Shown: positions 1 through 8,413 of the stretch, piece after piece | Position numbering within the stretch: the first letter of the stretch is position 1 | Layout of the letters: each line of letters starts with the position of its first letter | Notes under the pieces: model-generated | The model's input: only the letters and a program-made list of their open reading frames with translations | The model's database searches: none | What the model was told of the DNA's origin: nothing | Assembly: GCA_948467675.1 (NCBI GenBank) | Contig: CAOKFI010000003.1 | Location: forward strand, 1-64,000 | Source: an uncultured Porphyromonadaceae bacterium | Lineage (GTDB): Bacteria > Bacteroidota > Bacteroidia > Bacteroidales > Muribaculaceae | Length of the DNA: 64,000 nucleotides | Direction: 5' to 3' | Translations under genes and position numbers: made by a program

Positions 1-50
1 GTACGCGTCTGGGGGGCGTGTGGTCGCAAGTTCGAATCTTGTCACCCCGA
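1..50 (+). tRNA. tRNA-Pro(GGG), 3' part only
   Basis: The window opens inside a tRNA. Bases 4-8 and 16-20 form the anticodon stem around a seven-base loop (9-15) with anticodon GGG at 11-13. A five-base variable region follows, then the T arm (26-30/38-42, loop TTCGAAT) and the 3' acceptor strand 43-49 with discriminator A at 50. CCA is not encoded. The acceptor and D arm lie upstream of the window. The isotype rests on the GGG anticodon and the A discriminator. Confidence 0.85.
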
Positions 51-57
51 CTGAAGC

Positions 58-95
58 AAGCGTCATCGGCATCCGCCGGCGACGCTTTTCTTTTT
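58..95 (+). terminator. Intrinsic terminator after the tRNA
   Basis: A seven-base stem (58-64 with 81-87) encloses a second short stem (67-70 with 75-78) and runs into a T-rich tract at 86-95. It directly follows the tRNA. Confidence 0.8.
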
Positions 96-136
96 CATGC
101 CACGCCGCTCTATTCCAATACCGAGGCTATACGAAA

Positions 137-802
137 TCAGAAACTGGCGCCGAGTTCCAGAAAAAATCCCTGGACAGGACGATGCTCATAGCGCTTCCGC
201 GAGGTGTACCGTCGCCACAGATCTCCGTACTGCACGATATATCCTGCCGTCAGCGACAGCGCACCCACGTAAAACGTCAGGCCGCCCCGGATGCCGAACG
301 AAACGTTTCCGCACCGGTAGCGCACCGTGTGCGGTTTCCCATTTTCCATATATATCGCGCTATTGTGGCGCGTGGTCGCAAACCGCACCGACGGAGTGGC
401 AGTCAGACCTAATCCGCATGAACCCACCCGCAGCTTTGGCGATGTCAGCAAGACAGACGGCTCTATAAACAACGAGATGTGACGATCCTTATTCTTCTCC
501 CATTTACGATATTCATAATAATAGTCATACGGATCGGATGGATCATAGCTCCAGGCATCAAGCAGATCGATTATCACGTCGCCGTCGGTCCAGTATCCTA
601 TCGAACCGCCTACCCCGACATATTCCCACACACGGTAATGATACGACAGCGACAGATGATGTCCGTCTTCCGTAAAGCCGAGATTGACTCCCATACGGTG
701 ATACTCATCGATCCCATACGCAGGCAGCGCCGCAATCCACACGGCCAGCACCGACAGCCATACCCTCATCCGCATATCTCTCATATCCGTTTTCTTATCC
801 AT
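137..802 (-). CDS. Small outer-membrane beta-barrel-like protein
   Basis: This 221-residue protein has an N-terminal signal peptide (hydrophobic stretch ending near AYG). The mature part is rich in Tyr, Gly and alternating polar/hydrophobic residues and ends in Phe, as many outer-membrane barrels do. No enzyme motif is visible. Function is unknown; it could be a structural or porin-like barrel. A -7 promoter box at 806-813 lies so close that Met-1 would be almost leaderless. Met-7, Met-10 or Met-12 are plausible alternative starts and all keep the signal peptide. Confidence 0.75.
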   Translation of the reverse strand: MDKKTDMRDMRMRVWLSVLAVWIAALPAYGIDEYHRMGVNLGFTEDGHHLSLSYHYRVWEYVGVGGSIGYWTDGDVIIDLLDAWSYDPSDPYDYYYEYRKWEKNKDRHISLFIEPSVLLTSPKLRVGSCGLGLTATPSVRFATTRHNSAIYMENGKPHTVRYRCGNVSFGIRGGLTFYVGALSLTAGYIVQYGDLWRRYTSRKRYEHRPVQGFFLELGASF

Positions 803-805
803 TCA

Positions 806-813
806 CAAATATA
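806..813 (-). promoter_or_regulatory. -7 box (TATATTTG on the minus strand) for the barrel gene
   Basis: CAAATATA on the plus strand reads TATATTTG on the minus strand, matching TAnnTTTG. The predicted transcript start falls near 802, almost on the first ATG. Confidence 0.5.
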
Positions 814-932
814 ATCAACTCAGCCTGCAAAACATCACTCCGCACCCAAAAAAGACATCCCCGCTGCAGAGTATACCCATTTTTAACATTGCTGATATGC
901 TCGAATCGCAGGTCACGCTCTCTTGCGCGCAC

Positions 933-940
933 TATCTTTG
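933..940 (+). promoter_or_regulatory. -7 box TATCTTTG of a short transcription unit
   Basis: TATCTTTG matches TAnnTTTG. It sits about 38 bases before the ATG of a 23-codon reading frame that is followed by a terminator at 1072-1121. No clear -33 element was found. Confidence 0.55.
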
Positions 941-977
941 TAGCATCACTCATCCACACATACTACACCGGACACCC

Positions 978-1049
978 ATGATGTCGGGCCTCGCCAACGG
1001 CGTGGCCGCCTCACTGGGCATAGTCATCGGAGGGCGTCCGAAGAAGTAA
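978..1049 (+). CDS. Possible 23-residue small protein
   Basis: ATG at 978 opens a 23-codon frame ending in TAA at 1047-1049. It encodes a short Gly/Ala/Val/Ile-rich segment that could sit in a membrane, with a basic tail (GGRPKK). It has its own -7 box and terminator, so the region is probably transcribed as an RNA of about 175 bases. Whether the product is the peptide or the RNA cannot be decided from sequence. I do not recognise the family. Confidence 0.4.
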   Translation: MMSGLANGVAASLGIVIGGRPKK

Positions 1050-1071
1050 AAAAAATCACCGTTTTCCGCAC

Positions 1072-1121
1072 AAATCGGGGCTGTCATGCACACACGGCTG
1101 CATTACAACCCCGATTTTTTT
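1072..1121 (+). terminator. Intrinsic terminator
   Basis: AAATCGGGG (1072-1080) pairs with CCCCGATTT (1109-1117), followed by a T run to 1121. It closes the short unit that starts near 945. Confidence 0.75.
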
Positions 1122-1163
1122 ACCTGACATGCCAATTCGGTTTCATACAACGTGAAGATTTCG

Positions 1164-1171
1164 TAACTTTG
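1164..1171 (+). promoter_or_regulatory. -7 box TAACTTTG for the DUF4494/yggS pair
   Basis: TAACTTTG matches TAnnTTTG and lies 39 bases before the DUF4494 ATG at 1211. Confidence 0.65.
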
Positions 1172-1210
1172 CATACAACTAAATTGAATCAAAAAAAGAA
1201 GACATTATAT

Positions 1211-1666
1211 ATGGCAAACTGGTTTGAATGCAAAGTACGCTACGATAAAATGATGGAAAACGGTCTCCAGAAAAAGGTCAACGAACCGTATCTGGTCGAT
1301 GCCCTGTCGTTTACCGAAGCCGAGGCACGCATCATCGAGGAGCAGACTCCGTTCATCTCCGGCGACTTCTCGATATCGGCCGTCAAGCGGACCAAGATAT
1401 CCGAGATATTCTGGGACGACTCAGCCGACAAATGGTATCTCGTGAAGACCAACTTCATAACCATCGACGAAAAGACTGCCGCCGAGAAGAAATCGTCGAC
1501 ACTCATACTCGTGGCCGCCAACGACTTCCGCGGAGCTCTCGACAACTTTATGGAAGGCATGAAAGGCACCATGGCCGATTTCGAGATAGCATCCATAGTA
1601 GAGACACCGATCATGGATGTATATAAAGCCAAACTCCAGGCCGGAAGCAAACCCGCCGAACAATAA
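1211..1666 (+). CDS. DUF4494 domain-containing protein
   Basis: This 151-residue cytoplasmic protein opens MANWFECKVRYDK and matches the small Bacteroidales family DUF4494 over its whole length. No catalytic motif or membrane segment is visible and the function is unknown. The ATG at 1211 is preferred to upstream in-frame starts because homologs begin at MANWF and the -7 box at 1164-1171 leaves a normal leader only for this start. yggS follows after 8 bases, so the two genes are probably co-transcribed. Confidence 0.9.
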   Translation: MANWFECKVRYDKMMENGLQKKVNEPYLVDALSFTEAEARIIEEQTPFISGDFSISAVKRTKISEIFWDDSADKWYLVKTNFITIDEKTAAEKKSSTLILVAANDFRGALDNFMEGMKGTMADFEIASIVETPIMDVYKAKLQAGSKPAEQ

Positions 1667-1674
1667 AACCGGCT

Positions 1675-2346
1675 ATGGGCAATATAGCCGACAGCATCAA
1701 GGCCATCCGCTCCACGCTTACCGAGGGCGTGGAGCTGGTAGCCGTATCCAAATTCCATCCGGCCGAAGCCATTATGGAGGCTTACGGCGCAGGGCAGCGT
1801 GTTTTCGGCGAAAGCCGTGCCACCGAACTGCGCGACAAAGTCCGAGCCCTGCCGGCCGACATCGCATGGCACTTCATCGGACATCTCCAGACCAACAAGG
1901 TGCGGATGATAGCGCCCATCGTATCCATGATCCATTCCATTGATTCCGAACGGCTTCTGACTACTGTCGACACCGAAGCCAGACGCATAGGTCGCAGCAT
2001 CGACATCCTCCTGCAGCTGCACGTAGCGCAGGAAGATACCAAGACAGGGTTCTCGCCCGAAGAGCTCGACACGCTTGCCGCCTCAGGCATATTCGGGACC
2101 CTCGGAGGAGTACGCGTACGCGGCGTCATGGGAATGGCCTCCAACACCGACGACAAAGACCGGATAACAGCCGATTTCCGTGCCATCCGCGCTTCGTTCG
2201 ACCGCCTGGCGGCAGGTCCCTTTGCCGGCCGGCAGACGTTCGATACCGTAAGCATGGGCATGAGCCACGACTATCAAATAGCCATCGCCCATGGAGCTAC
2301 CATGGTGCGCATAGGCACCACAATATTCGGCGACCGCGAATACTGA
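1675..2346 (+). CDS. yggS: YggS/PLPBP family pyridoxal-phosphate homeostasis protein
   Basis: This 223-residue protein is a single-domain alanine-racemase-fold (type III PLP) protein. The PLP-binding lysine lies in VAVSKFHP near residue 26. Also visible are the family segment GESRATEL, the WHFIGHLQTNK motif, and the late SMGMSHDY segment that binds the cofactor phosphate. Members keep free PLP in balance and have no clear enzymatic activity of their own. It is tightly coupled to the DUF4494 gene upstream. Confidence 0.95.
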   Translation: MGNIADSIKAIRSTLTEGVELVAVSKFHPAEAIMEAYGAGQRVFGESRATELRDKVRALPADIAWHFIGHLQTNKVRMIAPIVSMIHSIDSERLLTTVDTEARRIGRSIDILLQLHVAQEDTKTGFSPEELDTLAASGIFGTLGGVRVRGVMGMASNTDDKDRITADFRAIRASFDRLAAGPFAGRQTFDTVSMGMSHDYQIAIAHGATMVRIGTTIFGDREY

Positions 2347-2445
2347 CGGTGCTACAGACTGTGCATGTATCTATAAATCAACATCTACCTTTATCGCGAA
2401 GAATTTTTAGACGCGTAAATTAAATCTCCGTCTGAAATACTTTTC

Positions 2446-2453
2446 TATCTTTG
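2446..2453 (+). promoter_or_regulatory. -7 box TATCTTTG for the large exported protein
   Basis: TATCTTTG matches TAnnTTTG and lies 58 bases before the ATG at 2512. The intergenic stretch 2347-2511 holds nothing else recognisable. Confidence 0.6.
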
Positions 2454-2511
2454 GGCTTATATTATATGACTCTTGGATAATAAATCTATTATTACACACA
2501 TCTGTTCAATT

Positions 2512-5310
2512 ATGAGAAAAAAACTACTTCTTCCCTTGGCGGCATCAACTGCCATCATGGTATCAGCAGCCAGTATCGATAACCGCCCCACAGCCATACC
2601 GGCATACCTGACACCAAGATCCGAATGCACTATCGACATCAACAACATCAAGCCAGTAAGACCAACCGATCACAAAGTTCCAGCAAAAAAGACACAAACG
2701 CCAAAGACTGTACGAATCGAAGGTACCGCACTGGATCTGTCGCGTGCAAAAGTCTCGACAGTCGATACAGTACTCGTGACCAGCTTCGACTACATCTACG
2801 ATTCGGGAGACTCCCGCAACTATAGCACTATCACCTACGACGAATACGGATGGCGCAAAACACTGACAAACGAACAGGAAGAACTGCGCTATACCTATAC
2901 AGCCGATGACTGCTGCCGGTGGCTCTCGCGCACCGTCGAAAGCTCGCGCATCGGCGAAAACACCTGGCAACCCCTCGATAAACAGGAACGCACCATCGAA
3001 AACGATCGCGTAACTTCAGTCACCACCTACGACATACACCAGAACGGAAACAATGAAAAGACTTTCTACAAGGATCATTACTATGAACTGTCATACAAAG
3101 AAGGATACGAGGCCAACTGGAGCAACAGCAGCATAAAGGATGCGGTAATCACCCGCGAGATCTCATACCTCATCAATGGCGACGTAAACTCCGAGACGGC
3201 TTATACATGGATCGAGGCCGCCAACGAATATTTCATGACGTACTCGCTCAACAACTACTCCAAAATGGAATCCGAGATACTCGACGACCGTATATGCTCG
3301 ACAACGTACTACAGGGAGGCATGGGACAGCGACAACTGGACCAAGACCCAATACACAATAACATACTTCGGTCAGCTGAGCGGAAAGATCACCACCTCAT
3401 ACGACGAATCCGGATCTGTGACAGGCCAGGAGTGCAGCGTATATGAATCGTATACAGAGCCGAACGGCAACAAAGTCCGGATCAACTATGAATACATCGA
3501 CGGCTCACTTGTACCGGAGTCGAAAACAGTAATGTCTCCGGACTACTTTAACGAAACCGACTATTCAGCAGATTTCAACAAGGAATATACCAGTTACACA
3601 TATCACGACGGCGAATGGTCTCTTGAACTAAAATCAGTAATAAGCCATCGTCTGCTTCCCAACGGGCTGTCGGAGATAACAGAGACATACAACTCAATCT
3701 CTCGCCATACTGTGTGCAAGATCGAAGCGGTCACAGACGGCGACTACACACATTACGTATCCTACCCTGTGACCATCGCATCCGACGGATCATACATCAT
3801 CACAAAACCGCTCAGAGACGACAACGGCAACGATACCGGATACATCTACGAGTATTACTCCGCCGACAATACACCGCAGAAATATATCAAACAGGAGTCA
3901 TTCGGCGACATCCAGGATGCCACAGTGTTCTCCATAATGATACCCGGCGAAAACGTATGGTCGCCTCTCGATGAACATACCGTCACCAGCTCGGAAGGAT
4001 CCATCTCCTTACGTACAGTATACCACACCAACGCCAACGGGCTTCCGGCATCGATAACCGAATATACCACCCATCCGAGCTACAACGGCGGCAACGAATT
4101 CAAGTCATCGGAAACCAGATACTCCTATGGTTCCAACGGCGACTTCAGGGTCGAATTTTACGAGTTGCTGTCGCCGAGAGACCTTTCCAAGATGTACCTG
4201 TCGCGCTATGACGAAAGGGTGACACTGGCCGACGGAACCATACAGAACACCAGAGTGGAATATAACGACAACGGCAACGGCAAAATCAACTACGGCACAC
4301 GCCTGGATTTCAAGGATTACGTCACACGCTATTACACCTACAACACCTCGTCTGATTCTTGGGTATTCTCCGACGCATACTGCGATACCGAGACCTACGT
4401 GACCGCCGACGGTGTCACTGTCTCGATCATGCGCGAGCTATCCGACGACAACCAGACCGCCATACCCACTTACAAGTATGAGCAGAAAGATATTGACGGT
4501 GATGAAAACGGAGGCTACGGACAATACATGAGTGCCAGCTATGAATGGGACAGCGACTCCGGCAAATGGATAGGATCATACAAGGAGGAAAACATATCCG
4601 TATCATATACGTTCGAGTGTATCCCGTCCTACAAGCTCAACCCTCTCGAAGCCTACAACGACGAATATATGATCCTGACCGATAACGACAATACCCCCTC
4701 TTACGAAAATTACATCTCCGAAAACAACCGCTACGAGTGGGACGACGAAGCCGGCAACTGGATATGCCTCGAGAGCCACGAAGTTTCGGCCGACATAACC
4801 GGCAACGTACTCACCCTCATCAGAAAAAAAACAGAAACAGACAACGATGGCATAGTCCGCATAACCACCGATACCAGCATCAAGGAACGCGACGCAGAGA
4901 ATCGCGAGATACGTTCGGAATCCATCGTCGAAATCAGCACCATTCCCGACGACGGATACGGCTTCAGGAGCCACGAAATAACATCCAGCACCTATAACGA
5001 TCAAAACGGACTGTTGGCCGAACAGCGTATAGAACACTCCTCCGGCAACGATGCCGAGTCTTCTCTGACGATTGCGCGATACACCTATACCGAATTCACC
5101 ATCTCCGGCATAAACGATACGACGGCCGACATAGACAGCGCCATTACCATCTCGGGGCGCACCGTCAACGCTCCGGGGCAGACAATCAGGATCTACACTA
5201 CAGGCGGCATCCTGCTGTCCGTGACAGCCGACACGGCAGTACTGCCCGACGCTGCCGGCCTGTATATCGTAAAGGCAGGCGACCATGCAAGAAAAGTAGC
5301 CGTAAGGTAA
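2512..5310 (+). CDS. Large exported protein with Tyr-rich repeats and sorting-domain-like C-terminus
   Basis: This 932-residue protein starts with a signal peptide (MRKKLLLPLAASTAIMVSA). Its body is a long run of Tyr/Ser/Thr/Asp/Glu-rich segments of the type Y-x-Y-x(n)-W, reminiscent of YD/RHS-like beta repeats but not clearly assignable to them. The last 75 or so residues (IRIYTTGGILL, LPDAAGLYIVKAG, KVAVR) resemble the type IX secretion C-terminal sorting domain, suggesting export to the surface or medium. The ATG at 2512 is chosen over an upstream TTG because it gives a clean signal peptide. No catalytic motif was recognised. It is transcribed alone, with a promoter at 2446 and a hairpin at 5342. 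Confidence 0.8.
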   Translation: MRKKLLLPLAASTAIMVSAASIDNRPTAIPAYLTPRSECTIDINNIKPVRPTDHKVPAKKTQTPKTVRIEGTALDLSRAKVSTVDTVLVTSFDYIYDSGDSRNYSTITYDEYGWRKTLTNEQEELRYTYTADDCCRWLSRTVESSRIGENTWQPLDKQERTIENDRVTSVTTYDIHQNGNNEKTFYKDHYYELSYKEGYEANWSNSSIKDAVITREISYLINGDVNSETAYTWIEAANEYFMTYSLNNYSKMESEILDDRICSTTYYREAWDSDNWTKTQYTITYFGQLSGKITTSYDESGSVTGQECSVYESYTEPNGNKVRINYEYIDGSLVPESKTVMSPDYFNETDYSADFNKEYTSYTYHDGEWSLELKSVISHRLLPNGLSEITETYNSISRHTVCKIEAVTDGDYTHYVSYPVTIASDGSYIITKPLRDDNGNDTGYIYEYYSADNTPQKYIKQESFGDIQDATVFSIMIPGENVWSPLDEHTVTSSEGSISLRTVYHTNANGLPASITEYTTHPSYNGGNEFKSSETRYSYGSNGDFRVEFYELLSPRDLSKMYLSRYDERVTLADGTIQNTRVEYNDNGNGKINYGTRLDFKDYVTRYYTYNTSSDSWVFSDAYCDTETYVTADGVTVSIMRELSDDNQTAIPTYKYEQKDIDGDENGGYGQYMSASYEWDSDSGKWIGSYKEENISVSYTFECIPSYKLNPLEAYNDEYMILTDNDNTPSYENYISENNRYEWDDEAGNWICLESHEVSADITGNVLTLIRKKTETDNDGIVRITTDTSIKERDAENREIRSESIVEISTIPDDGYGFRSHEITSSTYNDQNGLLAEQRIEHSSGNDAESSLTIARYTYTEFTISGINDTTADIDSAITISGRTVNAPGQTIRIYTTGGILLSVTADTAVLPDAAGLYIVKAGDHARKVAVR

Positions 5311-5341
5311 CAATCTACAGACCAATCTCCGACGAGATCAA

Positions 5342-5379
5342 CCGAGGCCGTACCGGGACAGAATCTGGTACGGCCTCGG
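5342..5379 (+). terminator. Inverted repeat, probable terminator
   Basis: A perfect 13-base stem (5342-5354 with 5367-5379) encloses a 12-base loop just after the large exported protein. No strong T run follows, so it may be a weak terminator or an RNA-stabilising hairpin. Confidence 0.6.
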
Positions 5380-5439
5380 CACATTACTGCCGCAACCTTC
5401 CTTTACAACCGATATTTTCCGGAAAATACAGAATTTTCG

Positions 5440-5447
5440 TATCTTTG
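5440..5447 (+). promoter_or_regulatory. -7 box TATCTTTG of the M28 peptidase/sufE/transporter unit
   Basis: TATCTTTG matches TAnnTTTG, 21 bases before the ATG at 5469. Confidence 0.65.
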
Positions 5448-5468
5448 ACGTGCATTAATGCACGATCG

Positions 5469-6440
5469 ATGAAATTCGCAGCTTTAATTATTGCCGCGGC
5501 TCCGCTGTTTATGGCAGCATGCGGCAACAGTTCAGGGCGCACTCCGGCCGAAAAACCGGCGCCACTCGAAGTGGCCGCATTCGATGCCGACAGCGCTTTT
5601 TCATACGTAGCCCGTCAGGTGGCCTTCGGCCCGCGTGTACCGCGGTCGGAAGCCCACTCCCGTTGTGCCTCATGGCTCGAAAGCGAGCTGAAGCGCCACG
5701 GCGCCGATACCGTAATACGCCAGGAAGCCGTTGCCGACAACCGCCAGGGAGGCACCATCCCTGTAGTGAACCTGCTCGGCCGGTTCAATCAGGCATCGCC
5801 CAAACGCATACTTCTGCTCGCACACTGGGACACACGCCCTGTCGCCGACAATGATCCAGATCCCGACAAGCGCGACACACCTATCGACGGCGCCAACGAC
5901 GGCGCCTCCGGAACAGGCGTCCTGCTCGAGATAGCACGTCAGCTCGGGAATAAGACTCCGGCGATAGGAGTAGACATACTGCTCTGCGACGCCGAAGATT
6001 CCGGATCGCACGATAACGACGAAAGCTGGGCCATAGGCACCAGATACTGGACTGAACACATGCCGTATGACGGCGGTATCCTTCCTGAATACGGAATACT
6101 CCTCGACATGGTAGGCGGGCGCGGCGCCAGATTCCACCGCGAATACTTCTCACAGCGCAACGCAGCTGCCATAGTCGACAAGATCTGGGGCACCGCCGCC
6201 GCCATAGGAGAGGCCGACCGGTTTCTCAATGCCATAGGCGGAGCCGTCACCGACGACCATCTGCCGGTCAACGAAGCCGGAATACCTTGCATCGACATAA
6301 TCGAATGCTACAACCGGCAGACCGGATCATTCAATCCTACATGGCACACTACTGCCGACAATCTTGACAATATCGACCCCGACGCACTGCGCTCGGCCGG
6401 AACTACCGTTATAAACGTAATATACAACGAACGCCCATGA
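5469..6440 (+). CDS. M28 family zinc peptidase / glutaminyl-peptide cyclotransferase-like lipoprotein
   Basis: This 323-residue protein has a lipoprotein signal (lipobox FMAAC near residue 19) and an M28-fold domain. Visible metal-site segments are LLLAHWDTRP, DGANDGASGTG, the acidic CDAEDSG and DMVGGRGA. This set is typical of Bacteroidales M28 members related to glutaminyl cyclases, which either trim peptides or cyclise N-terminal Gln in the periplasm. The two activities cannot be separated from sequence alone. The ATG at 5469 gives the proper lipoprotein signal. The stop overlaps the sufE start by 4 bases, and two peptide transporters follow, so a role in peptide use is plausible. Confidence 0.88.
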   Translation: MKFAALIIAAAPLFMAACGNSSGRTPAEKPAPLEVAAFDADSAFSYVARQVAFGPRVPRSEAHSRCASWLESELKRHGADTVIRQEAVADNRQGGTIPVVNLLGRFNQASPKRILLLAHWDTRPVADNDPDPDKRDTPIDGANDGASGTGVLLEIARQLGNKTPAIGVDILLCDAEDSGSHDNDESWAIGTRYWTEHMPYDGGILPEYGILLDMVGGRGARFHREYFSQRNAAAIVDKIWGTAAAIGEADRFLNAIGGAVTDDHLPVNEAGIPCIDIIECYNRQTGSFNPTWHTTADNLDNIDPDALRSAGTTVINVIYNERP

Positions 6441-6862
6441 CAATCAACGAAATACAAGACGAGATAATCGACGAGTTCTCCGAAATAGATGACTGGATGG
6501 ATCGTTATGCCTATATAATAGACCTCGGCAACGCCCTCCCGCCCATCGACGAAAAGTTCAAAACCCCGCAGCACCTGATCGAAGGATGCCAGAGCCGTGT
6601 ATGGCTCAACGCCGAACTTTCCGGAGGAAATATACACTACACAGCCGACTCCGACGCCATAATAGTGAAAGGCATAATCTCGCTTCTCATAAAAGTGCTC
6701 AACGACCACTCTCCGCGCGAGATACTCGACGCCGATCTATATTTCATCGACCGCATAGGCCTGTCGGCACATCTCTCGCCGACACGCAGCAACGGCCTGC
6801 TCGCAATGGTCAAGCAGATGAAGATGTATGCACTCGCTTTCGAGTCCCAACAACATAGCTGA
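6437..6862 (+). CDS. sufE: SufE family sulfur-acceptor protein
   Basis: This 141-residue cytoplasmic protein belongs to the SufE family, which accepts persulfide sulfur from cysteine desulfurase SufS during Fe-S cluster assembly. The acceptor Cys is in EGCQSRVW near residue 51. Other family features are the YIIDLGN and LPPIDEKFK segments and the conserved RSNGLLAMVKQMK tail. It overlaps the M28 gene by 4 bases (ATGA), so translation is probably coupled although the functions seem unrelated. No suf genes are in this window. Confidence 0.93.
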   Translation: MTINEIQDEIIDEFSEIDDWMDRYAYIIDLGNALPPIDEKFKTPQHLIEGCQSRVWLNAELSGGNIHYTADSDAIIVKGIISLLIKVLNDHSPREILDADLYFIDRIGLSAHLSPTRSNGLLAMVKQMKMYALAFESQQHS

Positions 6863-6894
6863 CAATCATTAACACAATCCAAATACCGTTTATT

Positions 6895-8397
6895 ATGCTC
6901 AAGAACCACCCTAAAGGGCTGATCCCTGCCGCATTGTCCAATATGGGCGAGCGCTTCGGATTCTACGTCATGATGGCGATCCTGACATTGTTCCTGATGT
7001 CGAAATTCGACCTTGACGGCACTGAAGCCGGCGCACTTTATTCAACTTTCTACTGCTCGATCTACATTCTCGCGCTTATCGGCGGCATAATCGCCGACAA
7101 GACACGCAACTACAAGGGCACAATTATCGCCGGCCTGCTGGTCATGGCCTTAGGCTATGCGCTCATGTCGCTGCCATTCCTTATCACAACCAAATACATC
7201 GCTCTGGCTGCTTTGCTGGTGATCGCATTCGGCAACGGTCTTTTCAAAGGCAACCTCCAGGCTGTCGTCGGCCAGCTTTACGACAATCCCAAATACAGCG
7301 CCAAACGCGATGCCGGATTCCAGATATTCTATATGTTCATCAACATCGGCGGCTGCATAGCCCCGTTCATCGCCATTTGGGTACGCAACACATTCGTAAA
7401 GATGCAGGGCTACGCATATAATGCCGAGCTTCCAGGCCTGTGCCACAAGTATCTCAACGGAGATGAGAATCTCGATGTGGATCTGTTCATGAACTATGCC
7501 TCGCAGGTATCGCAGACAGAAGTGAATCTCGAATCGCTCAAAGAATTCGCCGGCAACTATCTCGAAGCATTCAACACCGGTTTCCACTATGCGTTCTCTG
7601 TTGCGATAGTAGCAATGATGATCTCGCTCTGCATATTCCTGTGGTGCAAGAAAACACTCCCTACTCCCGGACAGAAAGCAGCCGGCGAGAAACAGCAGCT
7701 TGACAAAGAGGAGATCAAACAGAACGCCAAAGAGATCAAACAACGTATACTGGCACTGTTTGCCGTGTTCGGTATAGTGATATTCTTCTGGTTCTCATTC
7801 CACCAGAACGGTCTGACACTTACCATGTTTGCCAAAGACTATACCCTGCTGCGTCTCGGCAGCCTCGAACTCAGCGCCGAGGTTTTCCAGTCTGTCAATC
7901 CGTTTGTGGTCGTGATACTCACTCCGATAGTAATGTGGCTTTTCAGCGCCCTCGCCAAGAAAGGCAAAGAGCCCTCGACACCCAAAAAGATCGGTATCGG
8001 CATGGCTATCGCCGCCCTGGCCTATGTAGTACTCGCAATAGTATCGGTGTCACTTCCTGACTACAGTACCATTTCCGGATCTCCGCTGGCCGACAGCGCG
8101 CGCGTCACCCCCTGGGTTCTGTTTACTGTATATTTCATTCTCACGGTTGCCGAACTGTTTATCTCTCCGTTAGGCTTGTCGTTCGTATCCAAAGTCGCTC
8201 CGAGCCACCTTCAGGGACTCATGCAGGGATGCTGGCTCGGTGCCACCGCAGTGGGCAATGCCTGTCTGTTCCTCGGAGCTGTAATGTATGAATCGATATC
8301 CCAGACTGCTACCTGGAGCGTTTTCGCCGTAGTTTGCTTCATTTCCATGGCTGTAATGTTCTCCATGGTCAAGTGGCTTGAACGAGTGGCCAAATAA
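6895..8397 (+). CDS. POT/PTR family proton-dependent oligopeptide transporter
   Basis: This 500-residue polytopic protein of the major facilitator superfamily has the POT signature start (GERFGFYVMMAILTLFL), the GGIIADK loop and about 12-14 hydrophobic helices. A long cytoplasmic linker rich in Lys/Glu/Gln near residues 255-285 separates the halves. Members import di- and tripeptides with protons. It lies 32 bases after sufE and 16 bases before the OPT transporter, so M28 peptidase, POT and OPT may act together in peptide uptake. Confidence 0.92.
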   Translation: MLKNHPKGLIPAALSNMGERFGFYVMMAILTLFLMSKFDLDGTEAGALYSTFYCSIYILALIGGIIADKTRNYKGTIIAGLLVMALGYALMSLPFLITTKYIALAALLVIAFGNGLFKGNLQAVVGQLYDNPKYSAKRDAGFQIFYMFINIGGCIAPFIAIWVRNTFVKMQGYAYNAELPGLCHKYLNGDENLDVDLFMNYASQVSQTEVNLESLKEFAGNYLEAFNTGFHYAFSVAIVAMMISLCIFLWCKKTLPTPGQKAAGEKQQLDKEEIKQNAKEIKQRILALFAVFGIVIFFWFSFHQNGLTLTMFAKDYTLLRLGSLELSAEVFQSVNPFVVVILTPIVMWLFSALAKKGKEPSTPKKIGIGMAIAALAYVVLAIVSVSLPDYSTISGSPLADSARVTPWVLFTVYFILTVAELFISPLGLSFVSKVAPSHLQGLMQGCWLGATAVGNACLFLGAVMYESISQTATWSVFAVVCFISMAVMFSMVKWLERVAK

Positions 8398-8413
8398 TCA
8401 AACCCGATACCGT

